A program made the translations under genes and the position numbers. Shown piece after piece: positions 17,998-26,751 of a stretch of 64,000 bases of DNA (position 1 is the first letter of the stretch; every line of letters begins with the position of its first letter). Under the pieces are notes generated by a model. The model was not told the origin of the DNA. It did no database searches and saw only the letters and a list, made by a program, of their open reading frames with translations. This stretch comes from Bernardetiaceae bacterium (lineage in GTDB: Bacteria; Bacteroidota; Bacteroidia; Cytophagales; Thermoflexibacteraceae), in contig JANWVT010000002.1 in NCBI GenBank assembly GCA_025056255.1, positions 62,001-126,000 on the forward strand, read 5' to 3'.

Positions 17998-18673
17998 AAT
18001 TTTATATGTAGAAGATGAACAGTTTTTGGGGCGTATCGTAAAAGATAGCCTCGTTAGTCGTGGCTTTGAAGTGCTCATGCTAACCGATGGCAAACAAGTC
18101 ATAGAACACTTCAACCGCTTTCAGCCGCATATTTGTGTGTTAGATGTAATGTTGCCTCACAAGGATGGCTTTTCTGTTGCTCGGGAAATTAGACAGATAG
18201 CCCCAAAAATTCCTATACTATTTCTCACTGCCAAAACTCAAGCCGAAGACGCTGTACAAGGATTTCAAGTAGGAGGAAACGACTACATTCGCAAACCTTT
18301 CAGCTTAGAAGAGCTGATAGCTCGTATCCAAAATTTGTTAAATCTTACGCAAAACCAGTCCTTGTCTCGGCAAGATGGTAGCATTCCCATAGGGCGCTAT
18401 GTGTTTGTGCCCCAGCGCTACGAGTTGCGATTAGGAGAAGAAGTGCGCAAACTTTCTCATCGAGAGGCAGAACTGTTGTCTATTTTTGCTGAAAATCAAA
18501 ATAAAATTATCAATAGACAAGATATTCTTATGCGTGTGTGGCACGACGATTCATTTTTTAACTCGCGCAACTTAGATGTGTACATCACCAAATTGCGCCA
18601 TTTTTTGAAAGATGACCCCTCTATTCAAATTGTCTCTATCAAAAATGTAGGCTATCATTTCTTAGTAGGCTAA
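17978..18673 (+). CDS. OmpR-family response regulator
   Basis: 231 aa. Residues 5-120 form a receiver domain: acidic pocket in YVEDE, phosphorylated Asp near residue 54 in CVLDVMLPHKDG, switch Thr in FLTAKT and Lys in YIRKPFSLEEL. Residues about 135-230 form a winged-helix DNA-binding domain, including LSHREAELLSIFAENQNKIINR and SRNLDVYITKLRHFLKDD. It is the output partner of the overlapping kinase. The GTTAAT direct repeats between the kinase and GLPGLI genes are the best candidate binding site in the window. Confidence 0.95.
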   Translation: MNPSSFKILYVEDEQFLGRIVKDSLVSRGFEVLMLTDGKQVIEHFNRFQPHICVLDVMLPHKDGFSVAREIRQIAPKIPILFLTAKTQAEDAVQGFQVGGNDYIRKPFSLEELIARIQNLLNLTQNQSLSRQDGSIPIGRYVFVPQRYELRLGEEVRKLSHREAELLSIFAENQNKIINRQDILMRVWHDDSFFNSRNLDVYITKLRHFLKDDPSIQIVSIKNVGYHFLVG

Positions 18674-18747
18674 GCGCCTCGAGGGTATTCACTCAAATAA
18701 ATGCCACTTGTGCTTATCTTAATTTTTGCTGTTAGCAGAGTGGTTCG

Positions 18748-18781
18748 GCGCGCTGTGACAAAGTGCTCTGCCACAGCGCGC
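18748..18781. repeat. 10-bp GC-rich inverted repeat
   Basis: GCGCGCTGTG (18748-18757) pairs perfectly with CACAGCGCGC (18772-18781) over a 14-nt loop, between the convergent ends of the response regulator and nhaD genes. It starts 9 bases after the nhaD stop on the minus strand, so it may end that transcript, but no T tract follows on either strand. Confidence 0.55.
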
Positions 18782-18790
18782 ATCGCCCAC

Positions 18791-20095
18791 TTAAAACATC
18801 AGCAAAAAGGAGAGCATGCCACCTGCATAGCCTAAAAAAGCAATCCATGAGATTTTTTTGGCATACCAGAAAAACTCGATGCGCTCCATACCCATAGCAG
18901 CTACGCCAGCAGCCGAACCAATGATTAAGCAACTTCCGCCCGTTCCAGCACAGTAAGCTATTAGCTGCCATAGTTCGCTGTCCACCGGATGCAAATCTAA
19001 GCTGTACATGCCCATAGCAGCAGCCACCAATGGCACGTTATCTACCACGGCAGAAAGCAAACCAAGTATAAATGAAATGATAGTGAGGTTGCCAATGGTT
19101 TTGTCTAGATACTGCGCCAAATGTGTTAAAATGCCAGTAGATTGCAAGCAGGCAACAGCTAACAGGATACCAGCAAAAAACAGCACGCTTGGCGTATCAA
19201 TACGGCGAATTACATTGACAACGGTTAGGGGGTCTTTTACATGCTTCTCTTCACCACGATGAACAAACTCAGTTACCAGCCACATAATGCCCAAATTCAT
19301 TAGAATAGCAATGAATGGTGGCAAGTGAGTAATGGTTTTAATAACTGGTACCAAAATCAGCGCAATAATTCCCGTAATGAAAATAGTGTTTCGCCTACCT
19401 TTGGAAATTTCATGAACAGGGTGTCCGTGCCCAGCATAATCGGCTTCAGAAATACTTTCTTCGGGCATTACACTTGAAATGGGAATGCGCTTGATGACTG
19501 GCGTAATAAGCAGAATGGGTATAATAAGGCAAATCAAACTGGGAACAATCAAATGAATAATAAGTGCGGCAGTAGTTACTTGCCCTCCAATCCAAAGCAT
19601 CGTAGTAGTTACGTCTCCTATGGGCGACCAGGCACCACCGGCATTAGCAGCAATTACCACCAAACTAATAAAATACAGCCGTGCTTCGCGTTGTTTAATC
19701 ATCTTACGCAAGATGGACGTCATCACAATTGTGGTAGTGAGGTTGTCTAACACTGCTGAGAGAAAAAATGCTAAAATGCCGATAATCCAGAGCAGTGATG
19801 TGATGTTGGTGGTGCGAATGCGGTCGGTTACAATGGAGAAGCCTTGATGTGCATCTATGAGTTCCACAATTGTCATGGCACTCAGTAAAAAAAACAGGAT
19901 ACTGGCAATTTCGCCAAAATGTTCTAATAGCTGGTGTTCTACTGTTTTGGCTTCTATACCACCAAAAAGGGCATAGATAGCCCAGCAAAGCCCACCAATA
20001 ATGAGGGCGGGGGAGGCTTTGTTGATGTCTAAGGGATGCTCTAAGGCGATGGCTAAGTAACCTAACACGAAGATAATAACCAGGGCAGTTTCCAT
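18791..20095 (-). CDS. nhaD: NhaD-type sodium:proton antiporter
   Basis: 434 aa from ATG 20095 (METALVIIFVLGYLAIALEHPL); an in-frame ATG at 20167 would put 24 polar residues before the first helix. About 11-12 inner-membrane helices belonging to the ion-transporter superfamily. Signature segments are FFLSAVLDNLTTTIVMTSIL, NAGGAWSPIGDVTTTMLWIG and GLLSAVVDNVPLVAAAMGMY, with the paired polar breaks that carry the cation. NhaD exports Na+ or Li+ in exchange for H+ and is common in halotolerant and alkaline-tolerant bacteria. The gene lies downstream of argC but an AT-rich gap of 160 bases with a hairpin separates them. Confidence 0.88.
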   Translation of the reverse strand: METALVIIFVLGYLAIALEHPLDINKASPALIIGGLCWAIYALFGGIEAKTVEHQLLEHFGEIASILFFLLSAMTIVELIDAHQGFSIVTDRIRTTNITSLLWIIGILAFFLSAVLDNLTTTIVMTSILRKMIKQREARLYFISLVVIAANAGGAWSPIGDVTTTMLWIGGQVTTAALIIHLIVPSLICLIIPILLITPVIKRIPISSVMPEESISEADYAGHGHPVHEISKGRRNTIFITGIIALILVPVIKTITHLPPFIAILMNLGIMWLVTEFVHRGEEKHVKDPLTVVNVIRRIDTPSVLFFAGILLAVACLQSTGILTHLAQYLDKTIGNLTIISFILGLLSAVVDNVPLVAAAMGMYSLDLHPVDSELWQLIAYCAGTGGSCLIIGSAAGVAAMGMERIEFFWYAKKISWIAFLGYAGGMLSFLLMF

Positions 20096-20203
20096 TAGTT
20101 GACTTTTTAAACTCGTTTTTTGTTTATTCTCATACTTTAACCTAACAAACAATGCAACAAAGAGCAAACAGTTTTTTCAGCCCTGTTTGGTTGCGCGCAC
20201 AAG

Positions 20204-20237
20204 TTAGCATATCCGATTTTTTTGACCAATATGCTAA
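20204..20237. repeat. 9-bp inverted repeat between argC and nhaD
   Basis: TTAGCATAT (20204-20212) and ATATGCTAA (20229-20237) over a 16-nt loop rich in T. It could be a weak terminator for argC or an operator upstream of nhaD; the sequence does not decide. Confidence 0.35.
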
Positions 20238-20258
20238 TACTGAAACAAGAGTAAAAAT

Positions 20259-21212
20259 TTAAAATGCAACTGGCTTCATAAGTAGTCCTGTTGTTTCTTC
20301 TAAGCCGCACATCAGGTTCATATTCTGGATGGCTTGCCCAGAAGCTCCTTTTACCAAATTGTCTATAATACTGATAATGAGCAACTTGTTGTTATGCTTT
20401 GCCAAGTGCAAAACACACTTGTTAGTATTAACCACTTGCTTTAAGTCTGGATTCTCGTCGGAGAGAAGTACAAAAGGAGACAAACGATAATAATGCTCGT
20501 ACAACTGACGTGCTTGCTGAAAACTAAGACTGCAGTCGGTGTAAACAGCAGCCAAAATACCACGCGTAAAGCTACCACGATAGGGAATAAAATTAACTTG
20601 TTGGTTGAAAGATGGCTGCAATTGTTGAAGTGTTTGGTAAATTTCTGCTAAGTGCTGGTGCTCAAAGGCTTTATAAACCGAAAGATTGTTGCTGCGCCAA
20701 CTGAAATGTGAGGTTTCAGTTGGCTTCTGTCCGGCGCCAGTAGAACCGGTAGTTGCGCTAATATGCACTTCTGAACAAAGCAGTTGCTGTGCTGCCAAAG
20801 GCAGCAAGGCTAACTGAATGGCTGTAGCAAAGCAGCCCGGATTTGCCAACCGTTTGGTCTGCCGGATTTGTTCCTTGTTCAGTTCGGGTAAGCCATACGT
20901 CCATTTTCCAATGCGGTGGTCATGGCTAAGGTCTATTACTTTCACCTCATCGGGGATATGGTGGTTTTGCATCAAATTGGCAGCCTCACCATGTCCGGTA
21001 CAAAGCAGTAACACGTCTACATCCGTATGCCATTCTGCACAAAAATATAAGTTAGTATCGCCCAGTAAATCGGTATGCACACTGCTTACCGGCTTGCCAG
21101 CTTGGCTATTGCTCTGTACAAATGCAATTTCAACTTTGGGGTGATGCAGCAATATGCGAATGGCTTCGCCACCTGTGTAGCCTGCTGCTCCTATAACACC
21201 TACTTTAATCAT
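20259..21212 (-). CDS. argC: N-acetyl-gamma-glutamyl-phosphate reductase
   Basis: 317 aa. It performs the NADPH-dependent third step of arginine synthesis, acetylglutamyl-phosphate to the semialdehyde. The N-terminal Rossmann motif GAAGYTGGEAIRILL and the active-site Cys127 in NPGCFAT are clear, as are the GSTGAGQKPTETSHF and HQHLAEI segments of the type 1 family. The other arg genes are not in this window, so argC is separate here. It is divergent from coaX with only 45 bases between them, so the two share a promoter region. Confidence 0.95.
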   Translation of the reverse strand: MIKVGVIGAAGYTGGEAIRILLHHPKVEIAFVQSNSQAGKPVSSVHTDLLGDTNLYFCAEWHTDVDVLLLCTGHGEAANLMQNHHIPDEVKVIDLSHDHRIGKWTYGLPELNKEQIRQTKRLANPGCFATAIQLALLPLAAQQLLCSEVHISATTGSTGAGQKPTETSHFSWRSNNLSVYKAFEHQHLAEIYQTLQQLQPSFNQQVNFIPYRGSFTRGILAAVYTDCSLSFQQARQLYEHYYRLSPFVLLSDENPDLKQVVNTNKCVLHLAKHNNKLLIISIIDNLVKGASGQAIQNMNLMCGLEETTGLLMKPVAF

Positions 21213-21257
21213 GTCTGAATGGAAAGGTTTTGTTGTACGAAATAATGTTTTGCAAAT

Positions 21258-22022
21258 TTGGCAATAATATCTGATGATACAGTGACAACACTTTGCTTAG
21301 ACTTGGGCAACACATTCGGGAAAATTCGGATAGATCAGCCAGATAAAGCACCGATTTACTATAGGCAGCTTGACAACGAAGCTGTTTGCCAGATTATTGA
21401 GCAGTACTATCCTACACACATTATTTATTGCGATGTACGTGGCACTGCTGCTGAATTAATAGCAGCTACCCACTTTAAAGGGCATCTGCTTTCCTTTACA
21501 CACCACTTGCCCATACCTCTTAAAAATTGTTATCAAACCCCTCATACCTTAGGAACAGACCGTTTAGCTGCTGCAGTAGGTGCTTGGCAACGGTTTCCAC
21601 ATCAGCACAGCCTTGTCATAGATATTGGTACGTGTGTTACGTATGATTTTGTAACAGCAACAGCTGAATTTTTAGGCGGCATCATTTCCCCGGGGCTGCA
21701 AATGCGTTTGCGAGCTATGCATGCCTTCACCTCGAAATTGCCTTTGCTTACTGCCGATTGCTCCCACCTGCCACCGCCTGTTATTGGGCAAAATACTACT
21801 GATGCTATGTTAAGCGGTGCTTTCTACGGATTAGCAGCAGAAATTCAAGGTATTATTTGTCATTATCGGGCTCTTTTTGAAAGTTTTAACATCTTACTCA
21901 CTGGCGGAGACGCACTTTGCTTTGATAAAATCATAAAAGACGTCAATTTTGTGAATGAGAATATGGTGCTTGACGGACTAAAAGCAGCCTTAGATTTCAA
22001 TTTAGCACTATCAAAGTTTTGA
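21258..22022 (+). CDS. coaX: Type III pantothenate kinase
   Basis: 254 aa if TTG 21258 is used; GTG 21282 would remove eight residues and place the start nearer the usual position just before the first strand. It phosphorylates pantothenate, the first step of CoA synthesis. The ASKHA-fold motifs are present: CLDLGNTFGKI, LGTDRLAAAVGAW and DIGTCVTYDF, followed by GGIISPGLQMRL. The stop overlaps the TTG start of the next gene. CoaX followed by an outer-membrane protein and a TPR protein is an arrangement I associate with Bacteroidota. Confidence 0.92.
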   Translation: MAIISDDTVTTLCLDLGNTFGKIRIDQPDKAPIYYRQLDNEAVCQIIEQYYPTHIIYCDVRGTAAELIAATHFKGHLLSFTHHLPIPLKNCYQTPHTLGTDRLAAAVGAWQRFPHQHSLVIDIGTCVTYDFVTATAEFLGGIISPGLQMRLRAMHAFTSKLPLLTADCSHLPPPVIGQNTTDAMLSGAFYGLAAEIQGIICHYRALFESFNILLTGGDALCFDKIIKDVNFVNENMVLDGLKAALDFNLALSKF

Positions 22023-23293
22023 GAAATATTAGTTGGAGGTTTTGTTTGCTTTTGGCAACAACGGCTTGTTTGCCAGTTGTTTTACGTGCACAGTCGGGCA
22101 ACTCGCCTTACTCCTTGTCCGGCTTGGGTGAACTCAGTCCCCGCGTTTCGCTTTACAGCCATGCCATGGGCGGAGTAGGAGTGAGCAATTCCACACCCAC
22201 AGCACTCAACCTGACCAATCCCGCACTTCTAAGCCGCAACAGTATCATGAGCTTTGAAGCAGCCTACTTTGGAGAGGTGAAACAGCTGCGCAACAGTGCT
22301 CTCACACGCCGATATAGCTACGGCAACTTAGGCTATCTGGCATTCTCTTTTCCTATTGTGCCCACCCGCCTTACTATTGCTACCGGTTTGCAGCCCTACA
22401 GTACCATTAATTACAAACTCATAGCTACTGACAAGTTGCCGTTTACTCCCACATTTGTAGAATATCGTTTTCAAGGCTCGGGCAGCGTTAGCCAAGCATT
22501 TTTAAGTGCAGGCGCATCCTTTTTTAATCGGCTGCATATAGGCGCCACTGCTAACTATAATTTTGGTCTTGTTCAAACTGAGATTTTCTCTGTTCTGATA
22601 GACAACCAATTTACAGGAGGCTATACCACTGGTTCCTTTGATAGGGTCAATATTTCTGCCTTTACCTATCGGTTGGGAACCGCCTACCGCCAACCAATAG
22701 GTAAAAATAAAACACTAAACATCGGCTATGTGACCGACTTAGCTGCTAATATGAATGCAACACGCTTGCAAACCGTGCAGCGAAAAAATATTGTAGATGA
22801 AATTATTTCTTCCGATACGGTCTTTAATGGTACTGTCAGCCAGATTTTTGTTCCTCGGCAGCAATCTTTCGGCATTAGTTTTGAAAAATTGTATGCCTAT
22901 ACATTTGCCATAGACTACAGCATGCAACCATGGAGTACTTACAGGGGCATCAACCAAGAAAATCTGGCAAATTCTTGGCGGCTCAGCCTCGGCGCCGAGG
23001 TAATTCCCAACATCAACTCCTTAACCAACTACTTTGCGCGCGTTGCCTACCGTGTAGGAGGCTACTATGCCCTTACCCCAACTGTGCTGAACGATACGCA
23101 GATTCGGGAATTTGGTATCAATTTTGGAATATCTTTACCAGTAAGTCGCACATTTTCGGCTGCTAACTTCGTTCTTACACTGGGGCAAAGAGGGGCTGCC
23201 GAAAACAATTTGCTGAAAGAGTCATTCTTCCGGCTTCATGTAGGGCTTACTGTGAACGACCCTTACTGGTTTCAGAGGCGTAGAATCAATTAA
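22019..23293 (+). CDS. Outer-membrane beta-barrel protein
   Basis: 424 aa, starting at TTG that overlaps the coaX stop (TTGA, 22019-22022). A signal peptide (cleaved about 25, LRAQ-SGN) precedes a Tyr/Ser-rich barrel. The mature N-terminus NSPYSLSGLGELSPRVS and HAMGGVGVSNSTPTALNLTNPALLS resembles FadL/OmpP1-like proteins and related Bacteroidota barrels. Alternating strands continue to the C-terminus. The substrate is unknown. Coupling to coaX is translational, but no functional link is shown by the sequence. It is followed 50 bases later by the TPR gene. Confidence 0.75.
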   Translation: MRNISWRFCLLLATTACLPVVLRAQSGNSPYSLSGLGELSPRVSLYSHAMGGVGVSNSTPTALNLTNPALLSRNSIMSFEAAYFGEVKQLRNSALTRRYSYGNLGYLAFSFPIVPTRLTIATGLQPYSTINYKLIATDKLPFTPTFVEYRFQGSGSVSQAFLSAGASFFNRLHIGATANYNFGLVQTEIFSVLIDNQFTGGYTTGSFDRVNISAFTYRLGTAYRQPIGKNKTLNIGYVTDLAANMNATRLQTVQRKNIVDEIISSDTVFNGTVSQIFVPRQQSFGISFEKLYAYTFAIDYSMQPWSTYRGINQENLANSWRLSLGAEVIPNINSLTNYFARVAYRVGGYYALTPTVLNDTQIREFGINFGISLPVSRTFSAANFVLTLGQRGAAENNLLKESFFRLHVGLTVNDPYWFQRRRIN

Positions 23294-23343
23294 AACTTTT
23301 GATGATACAGGCGATTTATTTACCACTTAAATTTGAAAAGACA

Positions 23344-24690
23344 ATGAAGAGACTACTGGTTGCCATAGCGCTCGGCGTAGGTTTGTTGCAGGCAGCATTT
23401 GCTCAAAATTGCCCTTGTGAAGCTGGATTAGATAACGGCTGGTGCTGGGGAAAAGACCCAGGAACGGCTAAAGAAAAATGGACACTTTTTTCAGATGCCA
23501 TTAACACAAAAGAGTACGATATTGCTGTAGAAAATGGCGAGTGGCTACTAACCAATCTTCCTAACTTACATGCTTCTTTGTATATTAAATCTGTACAACT
23601 CTACACTGCTCTTTTGAATAAGGAAACCGATGCAACTAAAAAGCAAGCCTATCAGGATAAAGTGTTAGCGTTGTACGACAAACGCATGTATTGCTTTGGG
23701 GTAACCAAAGACTTGTTGGAGCGCAAAGGAGCTATTTTCTATGATTACCTCATGCCCCGCAAAGGCAAAGAGAAAGAAGTGTATGAATTCTACAAAAACT
23801 TAGTAGAAAAATACAAAGACCAACTCTCCTCCCCTGTCTATTTCCAATACTATTTAGATGCTGTTGGAAAAGCCAAAGAAGCCGGGGTACAAGGCATTAC
23901 TGAGGATACCTTCATGGATGCTTACGACAACGAAGTAATGCCGGTAATAGAAAAAAAGATTGCTGCCGGAGGCGATGCCGCTGCCAGCTGGGTAAAAGCC
24001 AAAGATGCTATAGACGGCATGGTACAGCTATATGTGCAGGTAGACTGTGAGTTTGTGAAGAAAAATTTAGGACCTAAGTTACAAGAAACTCCTGATGACC
24101 TAAAGCTAGCGAAAAAAATAGCAGCCTACATGTCTAAATGCGTTACTGAGCCCTTGTTCTTACAAGCACTGCAAGTTATCTTTAAAGCAGAGCCCAGTGC
24201 AGGAAATGCTATTACCATTGGCAAGTTATTAATGGCACAAAACCGAATTGCCGAAGGCAAAGAAATGTATCAAAAAGCTATTGAGTTGTTGCCCGCAGAC
24301 GAAAAATCTAAAAAAGCCGACTTGCTAATAGAACTTGCCAAAATTGCACGCAAAGACGGCAAATTTGTAGAAGCACGCAAACTATATATGGATGCCGTAT
24401 CTTACGACCCTGCCAACGCAAAAGAAGCCTACAAAGCTATTGGCGACATGTACATGAGCAGCTATCAGCAATGCCAAGGTAAAAATCCTGTTGAAAATCG
24501 CGCTGTATTTCTTGCAGCCTACGACATGTACGAAAAAGCTGGCGACAGCAAAAGTATGGCAGAAGCAAAAGCACAGTTCCCTTCTATGGAAGAAATCTTT
24601 ACGCTGGGCATGCAGGAAGGCACTCCTATCAATGTGGGTTGCTGGATTAACGTAAGCACTACCATCCGCAAACGCCCTTCTTCTAAATAG
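23344..24690 (+). CDS. Exported TPR-repeat protein
   Basis: 448 aa from ATG 23344, where the signal peptide MKRLLVAIALGVGLLQAAFAQ begins; an upstream in-frame ATG at 23299 only adds polar residues. The mature start, NCPCEAGLDNGWCWG, holds three Cys. TPR-like helices follow, the clearest near residues 300-400 (MYQKAIELLPADEKSKKADLL; KLYMDAVSYDPANAKEAYKA). It is the third gene of the coaX unit and is followed by a strong hairpin terminator. Probably a periplasmic scaffold; its partner is unknown. Confidence 0.75.
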   Translation: MKRLLVAIALGVGLLQAAFAQNCPCEAGLDNGWCWGKDPGTAKEKWTLFSDAINTKEYDIAVENGEWLLTNLPNLHASLYIKSVQLYTALLNKETDATKKQAYQDKVLALYDKRMYCFGVTKDLLERKGAIFYDYLMPRKGKEKEVYEFYKNLVEKYKDQLSSPVYFQYYLDAVGKAKEAGVQGITEDTFMDAYDNEVMPVIEKKIAAGGDAAASWVKAKDAIDGMVQLYVQVDCEFVKKNLGPKLQETPDDLKLAKKIAAYMSKCVTEPLFLQALQVIFKAEPSAGNAITIGKLLMAQNRIAEGKEMYQKAIELLPADEKSKKADLLIELAKIARKDGKFVEARKLYMDAVSYDPANAKEAYKAIGDMYMSSYQQCQGKNPVENRAVFLAAYDMYEKAGDSKSMAEAKAQFPSMEEIFTLGMQEGTPINVGCWINVSTTIRKRPSSK

Positions 24691-24728
24691 TAAGTCACAA
24701 TCTCATTAGTATAGCATGTATTTAATAA

Positions 24729-24764
24729 AAAGACCGACCGTTAAAAAGCGGTCGGTCTTTTCGA
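24729..24764. terminator. Bidirectional terminator after the coaX unit
   Basis: A perfect 12-bp stem (24729-24740 with 24749-24760) with AAAGACCGACCG as the left arm and an 8-nt loop. T or A runs flank it on both sides, so it can stop the coaX unit (plus) and the EboA gene (minus). Confidence 0.85.
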
Positions 24765-24835
24765 TTCTGCACCTACATCAAATAAAGCTACTTTCAGTTT
24801 TCATTGCATAGTTCGCATAAGTTTGAATATTTCAA

Positions 24836-25711
24836 CTACCTGAGCGCATACAAATCATTCCAGTCCAAACCTTGTGCAAGCAATTGTTGCAGCTCGGGGT
24901 GTTGGTGCAATAAATTTTTGGCTGCTGGGTTTGCACTTTCGCGACATACTAAGGCAGCTGCAAGGCGCTGAGCAAGCTCTTCACTTGCGATAAGTTTTTG
25001 CAAGTCGGCAATGAGAGCGTCGTTTATAAAATTGCTGACCGGTAGCCATAAATCTGGTTTTACGGGTCGTCCGGCAGCCCATCTTTCGCGTGCAAAATCA
25101 GAAAGCATTTGGGCGAGATTAGCATTGGCGCGTTGCCGCAAGCCAATAATTTTTTGTAGCGGCTTATCGATAAAAACAGCTTTTAGCACCATTTGATTCC
25201 AGGCGGGTTGGTCTAAATAATCAGCCGGATATGGGTTTTGTAAAGCAATGGCTTCAAAAACAGGAGCAATGTTAGTTCTGATGCCCTCGCTCACCTGTGA
25301 AACAAAGGCTTCTGGAAAAGGCAACAGCGGTGTAGCTTTGTATAAAGCCACCAGCTCGGCTACATCCCCAGTTTCGAAAAGAGGATTGAGTAGTTGCTTG
25401 TAGCTAACAGCGTCGGTTTGTGGTACAGCCAATAGTAGGATGGCACGAGCTACTTGGTCGGCAGTCCAATGGGAAGGATTAAATGCTTTGCGCAAGCTAT
25501 CTGCTTGTTGCTTTTCTCGGTCCGACACAACCAGTTGCTTCCTCCCCACTATGCGTGCTGCGGTAGCAAAAGCCAAATAAAAGCTTTTCAGCGCAAAATT
25601 TTCAGATAGCTGTTTTTGTTTGGTGCGTATCCATTCAAGCGCCTTTGTATCTGCTGTACTACTGAGCAAGTGCATCAAAAAATCGGCATACAAGGTAGAA
25701 CTGGGTAACAT
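24836..25711 (-). CDS. EboA-like protein
   Basis: 291 aa, all-helical, no signal peptide. The segment SFYLAFATAARIVGRKQLVVS followed by NPSHWTADQVARAILLLA matches, from memory, the conserved core of EboA, the first gene of the ebo cluster. That cluster is linked to export of terpenoid-like precursors such as those of scytonemin and eustigmatophyte metabolites. The other ebo genes (TatD-like hydrolase, UbiA prenyltransferase, dehydroquinate-synthase-like, TIM barrel, phosphatase) are not beside it, so this copy stands alone. It is divergent from a glycosyltransferase gene with a 68-base gap. The assignment rests on two short segments, so a search is required. Confidence 0.55.
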   Translation of the reverse strand: MLPSSTLYADFLMHLLSSTADTKALEWIRTKQKQLSENFALKSFYLAFATAARIVGRKQLVVSDREKQQADSLRKAFNPSHWTADQVARAILLLAVPQTDAVSYKQLLNPLFETGDVAELVALYKATPLLPFPEAFVSQVSEGIRTNIAPVFEAIALQNPYPADYLDQPAWNQMVLKAVFIDKPLQKIIGLRQRANANLAQMLSDFARERWAAGRPVKPDLWLPVSNFINDALIADLQKLIASEELAQRLAAALVCRESANPAAKNLLHQHPELQQLLAQGLDWNDLYALR

Positions 25712-25748
25712 CGGTATAATTGAAGAGATTAGCGGGCAAAAGTTAGCT

Positions 25749-25756
25749 TATTTTTG
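25749..25756 (+). promoter_or_regulatory. -7 box for the glycosyltransferase gene
   Basis: TATTTTTG matches TAnnTTTG; the ATG at 25780 is 23 bases downstream, which supports that start over TTG at 25768. Confidence 0.55.
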
Positions 25757-25779
25757 CATGATTTTGATTGATAATATCT

Positions 25780-26676
25780 ATGGCGCTCTGTTCGGTTGTC
25801 ATTCGCTGCTACAACGAAGAAAAATATATTGGCAAGCTGTTAGAAAGTATTTTACAACAAACAGTTACCGATTGCGAAATAGTAATAGTTGATTCTGGCT
25901 CTACCGACAGAACGCTTTCTATTGTCCAGCAATATCCTGCACGCATTGTACAAATTGCCCCGCATGAATTTACATTTGGACGAGCATTGAATCGTGGCAT
26001 TGCAGCTGCTCGTGGCAAATACATCCTTATCGTCAGTGCACATGTGTATCCTACCCATAACGATTGGATAGAAAAAATGCTCGCGCCTTTTGCAGCAGAC
26101 AAACGGGTGGCACTTAGCTTTGGCAGACAAATTGGCAACCAAATTACCAAATATTCGGAGCATCAGATTTTTCGCAAATGGTTTCCCCCCGAACCGCATT
26201 GGTATTTGCAAGACCACCCCTTCTGCAACAACGCCAACGCTTGCATCCGACGCGATGTGTGGGAGCAACTGCCTTACGACGAACAATTGACCGGACTGGA
26301 AGATTTAGATTGGGCAAAAAAAGCTTTACAAAAAGGCTACTTGCTGGCTTACGTACCAGAAGCCCCTATTGTCCATATTCATGAAGAGACGCCACAACGC
26401 ATACTCAATCGCTACAGGCGAGAGGCTATTGCATATAAGCGTATTTTCCCAGAGGCGCATTTTTCCCTTTGGGATTTATTATATCTGTTTTCTACTAACG
26501 TTATCAGCGATTGGTACCACGCTTGGCAAGAAGGTGTTTGGAGCAAGAACTGGCGCGAAATTGTTGTTTTTCGCTTAATGCAATTTTGGGGTACATACCA
26601 AGGATATCGCCAGCGCGGGGAAGTCAGCGAAATGTTAAAACGGCGCTTTTACTATCCTAATAAGCTGAAAAGATAG
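25780..26676 (+). CDS. Family 2 glycosyltransferase
   Basis: 298 aa from ATG 25780 (MALCSVVIRCYNEEKYIGKLL). GT-A fold: nucleotide-binding VIRCYNEE and VDSGSTDRTLSI, then the position where most GT2 enzymes have DxD reads VSAHVYPTHNDW, and the acceptor region has NNANACIRRDVWEQLPYDEQLTGLEDLDWAKK with the catalytic ED. The variant SAHVYP is seen in a subset of GT2 rhamnosyl-like enzymes. The enzyme transfers an unknown sugar to an unknown acceptor, probably a surface polysaccharide or lipid. The gene is isolated from other polysaccharide genes and divergent from the EboA-like gene. Confidence 0.85.
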   Translation: MALCSVVIRCYNEEKYIGKLLESILQQTVTDCEIVIVDSGSTDRTLSIVQQYPARIVQIAPHEFTFGRALNRGIAAARGKYILIVSAHVYPTHNDWIEKMLAPFAADKRVALSFGRQIGNQITKYSEHQIFRKWFPPEPHWYLQDHPFCNNANACIRRDVWEQLPYDEQLTGLEDLDWAKKALQKGYLLAYVPEAPIVHIHEETPQRILNRYRREAIAYKRIFPEAHFSLWDLLYLFSTNVISDWYHAWQEGVWSKNWREIVVFRLMQFWGTYQGYRQRGEVSEMLKRRFYYPNKLKR

Positions 26677-26695
26677 TATTTTGCACAAAAAATGC

Positions 26696-26703
26696 TATCT
26701 TTG
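26696..26703 (+). promoter_or_regulatory. -7 box for the solute-binding protein gene
   Basis: TATCTTTG matches TAnnTTTG, 49 bases before ATG 26752. A TTTTG 12 bases upstream is too close to serve as the normal -33. Confidence 0.5.
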
Positions 26704-26751
26704 TTTACAACCTATAAATGCTTTGTTTTTTTATTCTAATTTTCAAAACTT

